This document shows, piece after piece, positions 55,587 to 63,788 of a stretch of 64,000 bases of DNA (position 1 is its first letter; the number at the start of each line of letters is the position of its first letter). Origin of the DNA: Acidobacteriota bacterium (GTDB lineage: Bacteria; Acidobacteriota; Terriglobia; Bryobacterales; Bryobacteraceae); NCBI GenBank assembly GCA_023436715.1, contig JAEZIJ010000233.1, forward strand, positions 1 through 64,000. Direction: 5' to 3'. Both the position numbers and the translations under genes were made by a program. The notes under the pieces are model-generated. The model saw only the letters and a list, made by a program, of their open reading frames with translations. It was not told where the DNA came from and did not search any database.

Positions 55587-56435
55587 TTAGGCTTTGATCT
55601 CGGCCAAGATGGCCGTGACTACTTCGGCGCGCTTTTCCAACGCGCGCATGATCTTCGTGTCCACCGTGTTTCGCGCCACCAGGTGGATGTGCTCCACCGG
55701 GCGGGTCTGGCCGGGACGGTGAACCCGGCTCAATGCTTGGTCGTATTCGCCCAAGGAAAAACTGAGCGAGTAGTAAATCGAATAGCGAGCGCGCGTGAGA
55801 TCGACGCCGACACCACCAGCGCTGATCTGCACGGCCAGAATCTGTGCCTGGCCGTCCTGCCACGGCTTCAACTCGTCCCGGCGACCAGAAAGCTCGAGGC
55901 TGGCGAAGCCAGCGGACTTCGCGGCCTCATGAACTGCGTCCAGGTCCGCATGGAACCGGCAGAAGACGACCGCGGGTTCCCCGGAGCCGATGTCCTCAAA
56001 AGTGTCGGCGAGCAGCGTCTCCTTGGCGGAATCCACGCGATGATACTGGCCGTCGTCGGTCTTGACCCATCCGCCTGCCACTCGCTGCAGGCGGAGCAAC
56101 TTCACCATGGCGTTGCTGGCCGTGACCCTGCCGTCGCGAACCTCGGCGACGAAGTCGTCCTCGAGGTCTCGATAGATCCGCTGTGCCACGCCAGAGAGTT
56201 CGCAGTGGTAGGTCACATGCGTCTGCGGCGGCAGGTCGAGAACGTCCTTCGACACTCGATACGTGATCGTTCGCATCAGCGCTTCAAGTTCGTCCAGGCA
56301 CTGGAAGCCGGTCACCTGCTGCAATGCACCAAGTTGCGTCCATTCATGGGCGGCTCGTGCACGATGCGCGGCTGTCCGGACTGCCGACAGATGAATCTGG
56401 CCGTGGCGCTCTACTGTGAATGGTGCGGTGCACAC
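55587..56435 (-). pseudogene. SNF2-family helicase, C-terminal half only
   Basis: The reading has real homology only from about 56325 down: VTGFQCLDELEALMRTITYRVSKDVLDLPPQ, SAKETLLADTFEDI, motif IV AVVFCRFHADLDAV, motif V ISAGGVGVDLTRARYSIYYS and motif VI DQALSRVHRPGQTRPVEHI. The first helicase domain with Walker A and DEAH box is missing. The 35 residues before VTGF look like chance reading through other DNA. Phage SNF2 helicases are usually 450 aa or more. The stump may be translated from an ATG near 56435 but cannot hydrolyse ATP by itself. Confidence 0.75.
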
Positions 56436-56444
56436 CTCCCATGA
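56346..56444 (+). CDS. tiny double-CxxC zinc-ribbon-like open frame
   Basis: A plus-strand frame of 32 codons ends TGA 56442-56444. It includes MRGCPDCRQMNLAVALYCEWCGAHLP, with CPDC and CEWCG spaced by 14 residues, the exact shape of a small zinc ribbon. It lies where the SNF2 gene lost its N-terminal half and runs opposite to all neighbours. There is no good RBS. It may be the tail of a gene brought in by the recombination that removed the helicase domain, or a real small protein. Confidence 0.35.
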   Translation: MGGSCTMRGCPDCRQMNLAVALYCEWCGAHLP

Positions 56445-56525
56445 GGCTGGCCGGAAAATACGTGACCCAACATATTCAGCCGACGTCCAACAGCGAGTGC
56501 GGAAGGTTGGCTAGCAAAAACTGAT

Positions 56526-56927
56526 TCACGCCAGTTCAAGCAGTTCGATCTCTACGTCGGACCTTCCCGGTCCAGACGCCTGCTGCCAGTCCGAGTTGAA
56601 GCGGACTGTGTAGCGGCCGGTAGTCACCTGGCCGGTCTGATCATAAGAGAACTTCGGGCTGGTCTCATACGGGTCGTAGAAGAAGAAAGCCTCACTCGGG
56701 CCATTGCAGGCGTCGTAGAAGTCGCGGAGCGCAGCGAGTTGTGCTGGCGACAGTCGCTTCGCGAGCCGCCAGTGCTTGCGGCTGTTGGCCGCCTGAACCG
56801 TCCGCTGCGACTCACCATTCCGGTATTCGTTTTCGAGGGCCGGGTACTCCCTCTCATGGACGAAGGAGCGGCACAGGCTGTGCGGCAGGACTGTGGCCGG
56901 AGCGGCATTCTGAACTGAGCCTGGCAT
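56526..56927 (-). CDS. phage minor/distal tail protein candidate
   Basis: A 133-residue protein: YPALENEYRNGESQRTVQA, RLSPAQLAALRDFYDACNGPSEAFFFYDPYET and TGRYTVRFNSDWQ. The 'NG-S-R ... FYD-x-FF-DP' text and the beta-rich end resemble small tail-tip proteins of the DUF2460 or lambda gpM-like type. The gene lies right after the lysozyme-like gene in the tail module (their ends share one base). The exact family is uncertain. Confidence 0.6.
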   Translation of the reverse strand: MPGSVQNAAPATVLPHSLCRSFVHEREYPALENEYRNGESQRTVQAANSRKHWRLAKRLSPAQLAALRDFYDACNGPSEAFFFYDPYETSPKFSYDQTGQVTTGRYTVRFNSDWQQASGPGRSDVEIELLELA

Positions 56928-57373
56928 CAGGCAGTCACCAGGTCGATGAGCCGCTGGTCCGGGCGCACGCCGAGCTTGCCCGCCACGAATCGCGCATAAC
57001 CAGCCGGATGATTCCCATCAGCAGAAGGCGCGTAGACGTGGAACACTTCCTCCGCGGTCGGCGGCTTGCCTTGTGTGTACCGCCCGTCGAGATACTGGCC
57101 GACGAGCACTCGCAGGATGCGCCAGCCTTCCTCGATCGCGCGCCGGCTCAGCTCTTCTCGCGAGGCGCCGGGAAAGCGGTCTGAAGCCCAGGCAACGAAA
57201 TCCACATAACCGCCCTGGGTCGGATAGGCCCGGCGTTTCGCGTCCCGCCACCGGCGGATGTTTCCCGGATTCGCGTTCCGCTGGGCAAGCGTCGGGTGCG
57301 CGGCTGTGAGATAGAACCCTTCGATCTCCGCGATCGCGCAGGCGGTCTTCTCGATGAGTTCCTGGCGGGTCAT
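56927..57373 (-). CDS. phage tail-associated lysozyme-like / P5-type structural protein
   Basis: A 148-residue protein starting MTRQELIEKTACAIAEIEGF at ATG 57373, which overlaps the tape-measure stop by ATGA. It has NANPGNIRRW, GGYVDFVAWASDRF, EEGWRILRVLVGQYL, YTQGKPPTAEEVFHVYAPSADGNHPAGYARFV. The N-PGN-R and YAP-D-N-P-Y words are typical of small transglycosylase-like phage proteins that open peptidoglycan during entry. The catalytic Glu is probably in AEIEGFY. Confidence 0.7.
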   Translation of the reverse strand: MTRQELIEKTACAIAEIEGFYLTAAHPTLAQRNANPGNIRRWRDAKRRAYPTQGGYVDFVAWASDRFPGASREELSRRAIEEGWRILRVLVGQYLDGRYTQGKPPTAEEVFHVYAPSADGNHPAGYARFVAGKLGVRPDQRLIDLVTA

Positions 57374-60300
57374 GACACGATCAATCCCGGACTGAGTTGC
57401 AGTCCCGTCATCTCGCGGCGGCCCGCGTTCTGCTTCGTGGCGGTCATCGCCGCGGATTGCACGGCGCGCGGATTCTCCACCACAACCCGCACCGTCTCCT
57501 TCTCGAAGAACTCCTTCGCTCCGGGCACAGTGATGTTGATCACCGTGGGCCCCGCCGCGGGCGACGGCGCGCCGCCACCGATGCGGTCCAGCGTCAGGCC
57601 GCCAGAACTCGACTGGAACAGCCCGCCGCCTTGCTGAAGGAGCGACACCGGACGCACGGTGGCCGGGAGCCCCGAAGTGCTCTGCCCCGTCGACAACGCG
57701 TACAACTCGACCAGGTCGCGGATCTGCTGGCTGCGGATGGCCATGTCGAGGTTGCCACCGAAACCCTGTTTGGCGATGTCGACGATCTGCTTCAGCACGC
57801 CCTTGTCGCTGATATCGACGCCGTAGGTGGCCTTGATCTTCTCGCGAGCCTTCTCCTGTGCACCTTTGACGAACAGCCGCACCAGCCCGGCAACCGCACC
57901 GACGCCGGCGCCAATGGCAGCGCCGAGAGGACCACCATACTTGAAACCGATCATCGCGACGCCGGCAGTCGTCATCGCGAGACCCGATACGCCGCCGCGC
58001 TGGAGTCCCATGAGGGCGAGCGTCGCGCCTCCGAGAAGTGCGGCATTGGACCGTCCGAGGGCCGAAAGCTTTTGGCCCATGGTCGCCGCTTCCCAGGTCA
58101 CGGCCTTCCCAGGGGCGTACTGGACGCCGCCACCGAAGCCGAGGAAGTCCTTCCATCCGCCGGGCAGTCCACTCCAGCCACCACCACTACTGGAGGGGAT
58201 GAAGGGAGGCGTACCCCATCCTCCGGCCGCGCCGCCGGGAATGGGACCGCCGACGCCCTGTCCAAAGACCGGCACCGTGCCGACGCCGAGCAACCAACCC
58301 AACCTGCCGAGCGTGCCGCTGCCGGGAGCGCCTCCGCCGGCCTGCGAGACGCGCGTGCCGGTAAACAACTGCATCAGCATCGCGGCGACGCGTGAAGTGA
58401 CCACGTCCTTGATGGCGGTCAAGAGAGCGGTCTTGAGCGAGTTGCCGATGGCCGACCAGATAGACTGCGACTTGGTGAGGAGCGCGTCGAAGACACCCTC
58501 GGCCTGGCGCTTGAAGGAATCGAAGATCCGCTGGTTGTGGTCGCGCACCAACTGCGCCTGGCGGATCACCGCGTTCTCGCGCGCGCCCTGGATCGCGGCG
58601 TCAGTGGCCCCCTGCTGGAATCGCCGAATCTCGTCACGCTGCCCTGTGAGCGCGGCAAGCCGCGCCTGGATTTCGTCGGCCCGGTAGCCGAGCCGGTTCA
58701 GCGTCGCCTCTTCCTCGATCACCATCCGCGAAGTTTCGAGATCGAACAACCGCATACGGATCTCATGGACGCGCGTGATGTACTCGATCTCGATCGAGGC
58801 CTTCCGCTGTTCTACCGCGACCTTTTGCTCGAGCGTCTGGGCATCGATCGCTTCGACGGCGCGAAGTTGCGCATCGCGGGTCAGGCCGGCCCGCTGCTCC
58901 TCAATCCCATGCATCTGCCCCAGGTGATCCAGGTTTCGCTTGGCGATCTCCTCGTTGTTGGCCAGACGCTGGCCGTAGACCTGGGCTTCCAGTTCCAGCC
59001 GCCGGCGAGCCGCCTCCTCTTCAGCGGCCAGATATTCGGCTAGCTGCTTCTTCGTGGTTTCCTGGACCTCTTTCTGCCAGGACTTCAGCCGCTCGCGGAG
59101 TTCGCCGATGACGTTCTCCCACGCCTTCCGGGTAAGCGAGATGCGCTGCTCGTTGCCGCGCTCGTCCACGAACGTGGTCCACTTGCGGATCTGCTCCTGA
59201 ACTTCGGCCACGTCCCGCGCGAATCCCGTCAGCCCGCGCCGGCGCGCTTCTTCAAGAGCGCGCGTGCTCTCCCGCTCGACCTCCAACTGCCGCTTCCGGA
59301 TCTCAGCGGCGCGTTTCAATGCTTCGAGGTCCGGCTCGTCCGATTTCTTGATGGTCAGTCTAGGCGCTTCGAACTCGAACGCCTGCTCACCAGGCATCGT
59401 GCGAAGACCGGTGACGAGCGTCCGGATATTGTCGTCGGTCATCCCCTGCTTGCGGAGGGCTTCGACGGTGGTCTTGCCGTGAATCAGATCATCACGGAGA
59501 GCCTGCTGCCGCATGTCGTCGTAGCGAGCCTGAAGCTGATCCTGGGTATCCTTCCACTGTGCGTAGATGGCAAAGCCCGCGCCCACCACGCCGACCGCCA
59601 GCAGTGCGTATGGATTCAGGCTGGCGAGTTGCGGCGCGGCGATCGATTTCGCGAGCGCCATGATCTTCTCAGCCAGCGCATAAGAGGCCAGAACGCCAGA
59701 GACCCAGAGCGCCACTTGCCCGAACTTGGTGAGTAGATCGGTGTTCTCTCTGAGCCAGCCGACCAAGCCGCGTAGGTTGCCGATCAGCCCCCTGAGGTCA
59801 TCCTGAAACTTGGCCCCGATGTCTTCCCGCAGATTGTTGAACTCACGCCGCAACGCGCCAAGCTGCCCTTCGACGGTCTGAGATGCCGCCGCATGCGCGC
59901 CCTGGATCTTCGCTCCCTCGCGGATTACCGCGTTGTAGCGGAGCTGCTTCTCTTCGGTCTCGGTGAGCGTGCGGCCCAGTTGAAATTGTGCGATCTGGGC
60001 TTCCTTCTGGAAGTCGACGAACAGCCCGAGAGTGCGCAATCCGCGGGATGCCCCTGACTCGATGGCCATGACAATCGAGTCGAGCGCCTCGCCAGCGGAG
60101 ATGTTCTGGACCGCCGCAGCGTCTTTGGCGAGCTTCGCCAAGCCCGGAGCCTTGGCGAGTTCCAGGTCGGCTACGATCAGCCGCTGAACCGCATGCGCCG
60201 CCTCGGTGTACTCGAAGCCGATATCCTCGATCACCCCGACCTGCCGGGCCGCTGCGTCCGCGCCCAGCCCGTGCGCCTTCGCCAGCGCCTTCAACGATGC

Positions 60301-60585
60301 CTCGGCCTTGGCATTCTCGGCGGCCATCATGATCGAGCCAACAGTGAAGTCCTTGGCCCAGGCGAGCGCGCTCTTGATGGCGTCGGCGAGCAGGTTCCCT
60401 GCGGTGGCGCCCTTCACCATCGCCGCAGTCATGCCGTCGATCCCCTGCGCCGCGCCATGGGCGCTCTTGGCCGCCGCAGCTTCCATGCTGGACAGGCTCG
60501 CGTTGACGCTCTTGATGGACGCATTGGCCCTGTTCGTGTCAACTTCAACGACGAGTTCGAGCTTGTTGTCAGGCACAGGTATCAA
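57370..60585 (-). CDS. phage tail tape-measure protein
   Basis: A 1071-residue protein. An N-terminal TMP domain (about 1-260: LEAAAAKSAHGAAQGIDGM, QTVEGQLGALRREFNNLREDIG) is followed by a hydrophobic stretch (LASLNPYALLAVGVVGAGFAIYA). Long coiled coils span about 400-720 (RKRQLEVERESTRALEEARRRG, AEEEAARRRLELEAQ). A Gly/Ala-rich hydrophobic section (VSGLAMTTAGVAMIGFKYGGPLGAAIGAGVGAVAGLV, about 915-950) follows. It sets siphophage tail length and helps DNA ejection. The start is TTG 60585; a GTG three codons later is possible. A plus-strand gene pair separates it from the chaperone genes that usually lie directly upstream. Confidence 0.88.
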   Translation of the reverse strand: MIPVPDNKLELVVEVDTNRANASIKSVNASLSSMEAAAAKSAHGAAQGIDGMTAAMVKGATAGNLLADAIKSALAWAKDFTVGSIMMAAENAKAEASLKALAKAHGLGADAAARQVGVIEDIGFEYTEAAHAVQRLIVADLELAKAPGLAKLAKDAAAVQNISAGEALDSIVMAIESGASRGLRTLGLFVDFQKEAQIAQFQLGRTLTETEEKQLRYNAVIREGAKIQGAHAAASQTVEGQLGALRREFNNLREDIGAKFQDDLRGLIGNLRGLVGWLRENTDLLTKFGQVALWVSGVLASYALAEKIMALAKSIAAPQLASLNPYALLAVGVVGAGFAIYAQWKDTQDQLQARYDDMRQQALRDDLIHGKTTVEALRKQGMTDDNIRTLVTGLRTMPGEQAFEFEAPRLTIKKSDEPDLEALKRAAEIRKRQLEVERESTRALEEARRRGLTGFARDVAEVQEQIRKWTTFVDERGNEQRISLTRKAWENVIGELRERLKSWQKEVQETTKKQLAEYLAAEEEAARRRLELEAQVYGQRLANNEEIAKRNLDHLGQMHGIEEQRAGLTRDAQLRAVEAIDAQTLEQKVAVEQRKASIEIEYITRVHEIRMRLFDLETSRMVIEEEATLNRLGYRADEIQARLAALTGQRDEIRRFQQGATDAAIQGARENAVIRQAQLVRDHNQRIFDSFKRQAEGVFDALLTKSQSIWSAIGNSLKTALLTAIKDVVTSRVAAMLMQLFTGTRVSQAGGGAPGSGTLGRLGWLLGVGTVPVFGQGVGGPIPGGAAGGWGTPPFIPSSSGGGWSGLPGGWKDFLGFGGGVQYAPGKAVTWEAATMGQKLSALGRSNAALLGGATLALMGLQRGGVSGLAMTTAGVAMIGFKYGGPLGAAIGAGVGAVAGLVRLFVKGAQEKAREKIKATYGVDISDKGVLKQIVDIAKQGFGGNLDMAIRSQQIRDLVELYALSTGQSTSGLPATVRPVSLLQQGGGLFQSSSGGLTLDRIGGGAPSPAAGPTVINITVPGAKEFFEKETVRVVVENPRAVQSAAMTATKQNAGRREMTGLQLSPGLIVS

Positions 60586-60610
60586 ATGAAGTTGATAGGA
60601 TCGTCACTGG

Positions 60611-60961
60611 ATGCACTTGCCGGGCGCCGATCGCGCCGTCGTCGATATCGTGAAGCTTCGCCACTACTGTCTCAGCCCCACTCATCCACGCGGCCGCCAC
60701 AAGGCTCGGGTGTTTGCTGCGACGGTGGGCCTCACTGCAGCCGATGCCGGGTTACTTCGGCAGGCTCTATTGGACACGGCGCGCACGGGCGAGGCCATTG
60801 CCGGCACAGCGGATGAATACGGCCGGCGCTATGCGGTCGATTTCAATCTCGTGAGGGCAGGCAGGCGCGCCCGTGTTCGCAGTGCGTGGATCATACTCAC
60901 TGGCGAGCTCACTGGCGAGGATTTTTCGCGGTTCACGAGTTGTTATGTATCATTGGATTGA
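60611..60961 (+). CDS. DUF6883-like protein (moron gene 1)
   Basis: A 116-residue protein starting MHLPGADRAVVDIVKLRHYCLSPTHPRGRHKARVFAATVGL. The opening 'LPNA-AVV--KL--YLLSP-HP-GR-KA-FF' and closing RVRSAWIILTGE match DUF6883, a small domain of unknown function often next to DUF4926 genes or at the C-terminus of polymorphic toxins. It is transcribed against the tail operon, 25 bases from the tape-measure start, with its DUF4926 partner 8 bases downstream. A toxin, or an antitoxin-like role, is possible but not shown. Confidence 0.75.
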   Translation: MHLPGADRAVVDIVKLRHYCLSPTHPRGRHKARVFAATVGLTAADAGLLRQALLDTARTGEAIAGTADEYGRRYAVDFNLVRAGRRARVRSAWIILTGELTGEDFSRFTSCYVSLD

Positions 60962-60969
60962 GGCCTGCC

Positions 60970-61188
60970 ATGGCGGCACTTGAACTGCTCAGCGTGGTTG
61001 CACTGCTGGCCGACCTGCCGGAATACGGCTTGGTTCGCGGCCAGGTGGGGACGGTCGTCGAACGCCTCACACCCGGCGTGTACGAGGTGGAATTCAGCGA
61101 TGACGCAGGCAGTACGTATGCCTCGTTGGCCGTGCCCGCCGAGCAGCTTCTTGTCCTGCATCACGAACCCATCCATCAAGCCGCTTAA
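60970..61188 (+). CDS. DUF4926-like protein (moron gene 2)
   Basis: A 72-residue SH3-like protein: LLSVVALLADLPEYGLVRGQVGTVVERLTPGVYEVEFSDDAGSTYASLAVPAEQLLVL. 'VALL-DLPE-GL-RGQVGTVVE' is the DUF4926 hallmark. It follows the DUF6883 gene by 8 bases and ends tail-to-tail with the chaperone frameshift product, sharing the TTAA at 61185-61188. Such a small barrel is commonly a binding or immunity partner. Confidence 0.8.
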   Translation: MAALELLSVVALLADLPEYGLVRGQVGTVVERLTPGVYEVEFSDDAGSTYASLAVPAEQLLVLHHEPIHQAA

Positions 61189-61517
61189 GGCTGTCGAGCC
61201 TCGATCCGTTCACTGTCCAACCTTTCACGTTCCTCTTCGACGGTGAGCATCGCTGCGAACTCATCGGCCCGGATCTCATCGAGGTCGAGTCGGATGCCCG
61301 ACTTCAGCACCGCCCGAAGGTCAAGCGCGCGCCGCAGCAACAGACCCGCCTCGGAGGATTGCGCGGCATCCAATTTGTCCAGAGGGCAATGGTCGCAGCG
61401 GCCGCCATCGTCGGGAGCGTCCGGGCAGAGGCCGCGGTCACAGAGTTCCTCCCGGCGGAGCGCCCAATGGATCAGGAAGCGCAGGGAGGGCCGCTCCGGC
61501 CACTCCCCGGGGGTCAG
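61185..61517 (-). CDS. T-type extension of the tail assembly chaperone (made by -1 frameshift)
   Basis: A 110-codon frame with no start codon of its own that overlaps the end of the G-type gene by 4 bases. It begins LTPGEWPERPSLRFLIHWALRREELCDRGLC, contains a cysteine cluster (CDRGLC...GGRCDHC), and ends in a helical part, LLLRRALDLRAVL...DEFAAMLTVEEERE. It lies between the G gene and the tape measure, the standard place of the gpG-T extension in siphophages. The product is expected to be a G-T fusion of about 315 aa that binds the tape-measure protein. Confidence 0.75.
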   Translation of the reverse strand: MTPGEWPERPSLRFLIHWALRREELCDRGLCPDAPDDGGRCDHCPLDKLDAAQSSEAGLLLRRALDLRAVLKSGIRLDLDEIRADEFAAMLTVEEERERLDSERIEARQP

Positions 61518-62134
61518 TTTGGGTCGCCGGACTCCAAGAAGGCGCCGTCAAGAGCATCAATCGCGGCTTTCACCGCGACGGCCTGGTGGATGATCGGCAC
61601 CTCGCCGGCGTAGTCCTCGGAGGATTCGAGCAGCTTCTTGAAGAGCGTGGCCGCCGGAGCCAGGTTGATGGTGAGTTCCTGACGGTTGTACGGAAGGTCG
61701 AGCACCCGGGCGAAGCCGCGCCGGTATTCAAAGACGTCTTTGGCGGAGGGCATCTTCAGGAGGTGTGCGACGGTGCCGCCGAGAACGCGGAGCGCCACTC
61801 GGAAGCCGTCGCCCACTTGCGCAACATCGTCCACTTCGGCCTGGCTGAGTTGCTCGATGATACGGCTGGCTTCGAAGGTATCCACATCGGGAGCGTCCTC
61901 CTCCGGCACCCGGATCTTCGCGAGCAGCGCGGTATCGGCATCCTGCGAGTCTGGAATCGTCGTTTCGGATACGCCGCGCCCCAGCTGCTTCACAATGACC
62001 TTACGTTTCTTCTGGCGATCGATCCACTCCTCATCGGAGGGAAATCGAACGCGGACGGTTTTCACGCCGACTGGGGTCCGGAGTTGGATGGCGATTGCCC
62101 GAGTTGCATCAAACACCGCTTCTTTGGTTTCCAT
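61514..62134 (-). CDS. G-type tail assembly chaperone
   Basis: A 206-residue protein starting METKEAVFDATRAIAIQLRTPVG at ATG 62134 after AGAAAGGAC. It contains FPSDEEWIDRQKKRKVIVKQLGRG and a helical C-terminal part (SAKDVFEYRRGFARVLDL, TLFKKLLESSEDYAG). It lies between the tail-tube and tape-measure genes and ends at a slippery site. These features mark the chaperone that, with its frameshifted longer form, guides tail assembly. Confidence 0.75.
   Translation of the reverse strand: METKEAVFDATRAIAIQLRTPVGVKTVRVRFPSDEEWIDRQKKRKVIVKQLGRGVSETTIPDSQDADTALLAKIRVPEEDAPDVDTFEASRIIEQLSQAEVDDVAQVGDGFRVALRVLGGTVAHLLKMPSAKDVFEYRRGFARVLDLPYNRQELTINLAPAATLFKKLLESSEDYAGEVPIIHQAVAVKAAIDALDGAFLESGDPN
61517..61523 (-). 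other. programmed -1 frameshift site C_CCA_AAC
   Basis: The minus strand reads GA-C CCA AAC TGA. The heptamer CCCAAAC follows the X_XXY_YYZ rule in the zero frame directly before the stop. In the -1 frame 110 codons stay open. About 15 bases downstream GGCCG-GAG-CGGCC can fold into a hairpin, a usual stimulator. Confidence 0.75.
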
Positions 62135-62145
62135 GGAAGTCCTTT

Positions 62146-63186
62146 CTACTGGCAGATCCCGTCCACGCCGCACGTAGCCACCGCCGAGACGATGCCGTTG
62201 GTCTCATCCCACATCGGCAGGCATTCCACCGACACCGTGACAATGCCGTCCGTCTCACCGAGTTCAGCAGTGGCGAAAGAGACCTTCTGCCAGGTGATAT
62301 CGAGCGAGTTGTCGGCGTCGTAGGAAAGGCCGATCACGGCGGTACCGGTGGCCTGGCTCTTCAACTTCGTCAGTTCCGTCGAGCCGTTCTCGAAGCGGGC
62401 GACGAACTTCAGCGTGCCCTGCCGGTTGCCAAATTCCAGTCGGCCGCGGATGGCGCCGCTGGTGCCGTCGCCGGGCGTCTGGAAGCCGGAGCCGGGGAAG
62501 AAGCCTCCGTCCAGGCGGACGTTGTTCTTCCAGGACGTCTCCAGCGAGACGATGTTCTTGTTCGAGACGTAGTTGACGCCGTTGATCGCGAGTGCGAGCG
62601 AAGCCGACGGAAGAAGCTTCTCCACCGTCGGCGCTGGCATGGTGATGCCCGAAGGCTCGGAGGTCTTGCCGGAACCAACGAACTCAACCGTGATCTTCGA
62701 GTTGGCGCGGCCCGGTCCCGAGCCGATCGAGATGGTCCATCCTTCGACAACGCAGCCGATAGCCACGCGATCCATGACGACGCCAGTGCCCGGACGGATC
62801 TGCTCGACGAAGGAGAAATATGGCAGCTCGGCGGCATCGCCGTTGGCGGGGAACAGCGGCGTGCACGTGTACGTGAAGTTTGGCGTAGTCCCCGACTTCA
62901 CAACCTTGCCGAGACCAAACGCCATCGCCCAGGCGCCGATCTCCGCGCCGAGATACTTCTCCAGTGTCCCGTTCACGTCCCACGAAGTCTGGAAGGACTG
63001 CGTTGGGAACTCGTGGCCCTTGCCGAACTCCTCGGCGTCGTTCTCGGTGTTGAGCTTCGGATTGGCGAGCGCAGCGTTCAGCTTGCGCAACTGCCACATC
63101 TGGACGCCAGTGTTGGCGGTCGAGATGTCGGCCTGCTTCTGCTTACCGAAGCAGATCTGGATTTCCTGCATCCGCGTCACGGACAT
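62146..63186 (-). CDS. phage major tail (tube) protein
   Basis: A 346-residue protein. The N-terminus MQEIQICFGKQKQADISTA and GHEFPTQSFQTSWDVNGTLEKYLG, the middle GGFFPGSGFQTPGDGTSGAIRGRLEFGN, and the end (SYDADNSLDITWQKVSFATAELGETDGIVTVSVECLP) fit a beta-rich siphophage tube protein of the larger, two-domain type. It stands upstream of the chaperone genes, as expected. RBS is weak, and the start overlaps the preceding small gene by 44 bases. Confidence 0.8.
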   Translation of the reverse strand: MSVTRMQEIQICFGKQKQADISTANTGVQMWQLRKLNAALANPKLNTENDAEEFGKGHEFPTQSFQTSWDVNGTLEKYLGAEIGAWAMAFGLGKVVKSGTTPNFTYTCTPLFPANGDAAELPYFSFVEQIRPGTGVVMDRVAIGCVVEGWTISIGSGPGRANSKITVEFVGSGKTSEPSGITMPAPTVEKLLPSASLALAINGVNYVSNKNIVSLETSWKNNVRLDGGFFPGSGFQTPGDGTSGAIRGRLEFGNRQGTLKFVARFENGSTELTKLKSQATGTAVIGLSYDADNSLDITWQKVSFATAELGETDGIVTVSVECLPMWDETNGIVSAVATCGVDGICQ

Positions 63187-63322
63187 CAGGCGTTACCTCC
63201 TCATCTTCGTGTTCGGTCAGTTGCCGGTAGCCACGGACCATCAAGGGGACCAAAAGTTCCGGCCGCGCCTCGATGTGCCGCACGTCGCCATCGGGCGAGA
63301 TCAGAACCACCTGCTCATTCAT
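63143..63322 (-). CDS. small phage protein between tail terminator and tube genes
   Basis: A 59-residue frame starting MNEQVVLISPDGDVRHIEARPELLVPLMVRGYRQLTEHEDEE. It overlaps the previous gene's stop by 8 bases and extends 44 bases into the tube gene. The codon pattern over the part before the overlap looks coding, and it is conserved-looking for a short phage protein, but no family is recognised. Confidence 0.5.
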   Translation of the reverse strand: MNEQVVLISPDGDVRHIEARPELLVPLMVRGYRQLTEHEDEEVTPDVRDADAGNPDLLR

Positions 63323-63788
63323 CTCCCATCTCCGTAAACGTCATAGGCACCTCAAAGTAGTCGAGCCCCTCGGCGTCGGTCTGCCGCTGGATGAGCGGCA
63401 AATCCATCGGGTAGCAGGACGGATGCACCGTAGCGTTGATCAGCGGCACACCCACCGACGATGGCACTCCCTTGGTGATGAGCCGGAACAGCCGGTAGTA
63501 GGCAGTGGGCGGGTCACCGTCGAAGGTCTCGCGCGCCCGCAGACACAGCGTGACTTGGTGCTTCCAGACATCCACGCTGCCAAAGCTGCCCGGCGTCGTG
63601 CCTTGCCAGGTCGCCATGATCGAGGGCGACGGCGCCGTGTGGATCGCGTTCGCGAGGCTTGCACGCTTCGGATATTGATCGTGGTACGCGTAGATGCGCT
63701 GCTCATCGCCACCCATCTCCGTGACCAGTTCCGGGATGTCGCGCAGCAGGGCGACGAGGTTATCGACGAGTTCGGCGGGGTTGATCAC
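63315..63788 (-). CDS. phage tail terminator/completion-like protein
   Basis: A 157-residue protein with GTG start at 63788 overlapping the upstream stop (GTGA). It reads INPAELVDNLVALLRDIPELV, VDVWKHQVTLCLRA, YYRLFRLITKGVP and YFEVPMTFTEMGDE. The size, the helix-then-sheet pattern and the place upstream of the tube gene match tail terminator or tail-completion proteins. The family cannot be named with certainty. Confidence 0.6.
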   Translation of the reverse strand: MINPAELVDNLVALLRDIPELVTEMGGDEQRIYAYHDQYPKRASLANAIHTAPSPSIMATWQGTTPGSFGSVDVWKHQVTLCLRARETFDGDPPTAYYRLFRLITKGVPSSVGVPLINATVHPSCYPMDLPLIQRQTDAEGLDYFEVPMTFTEMGDE

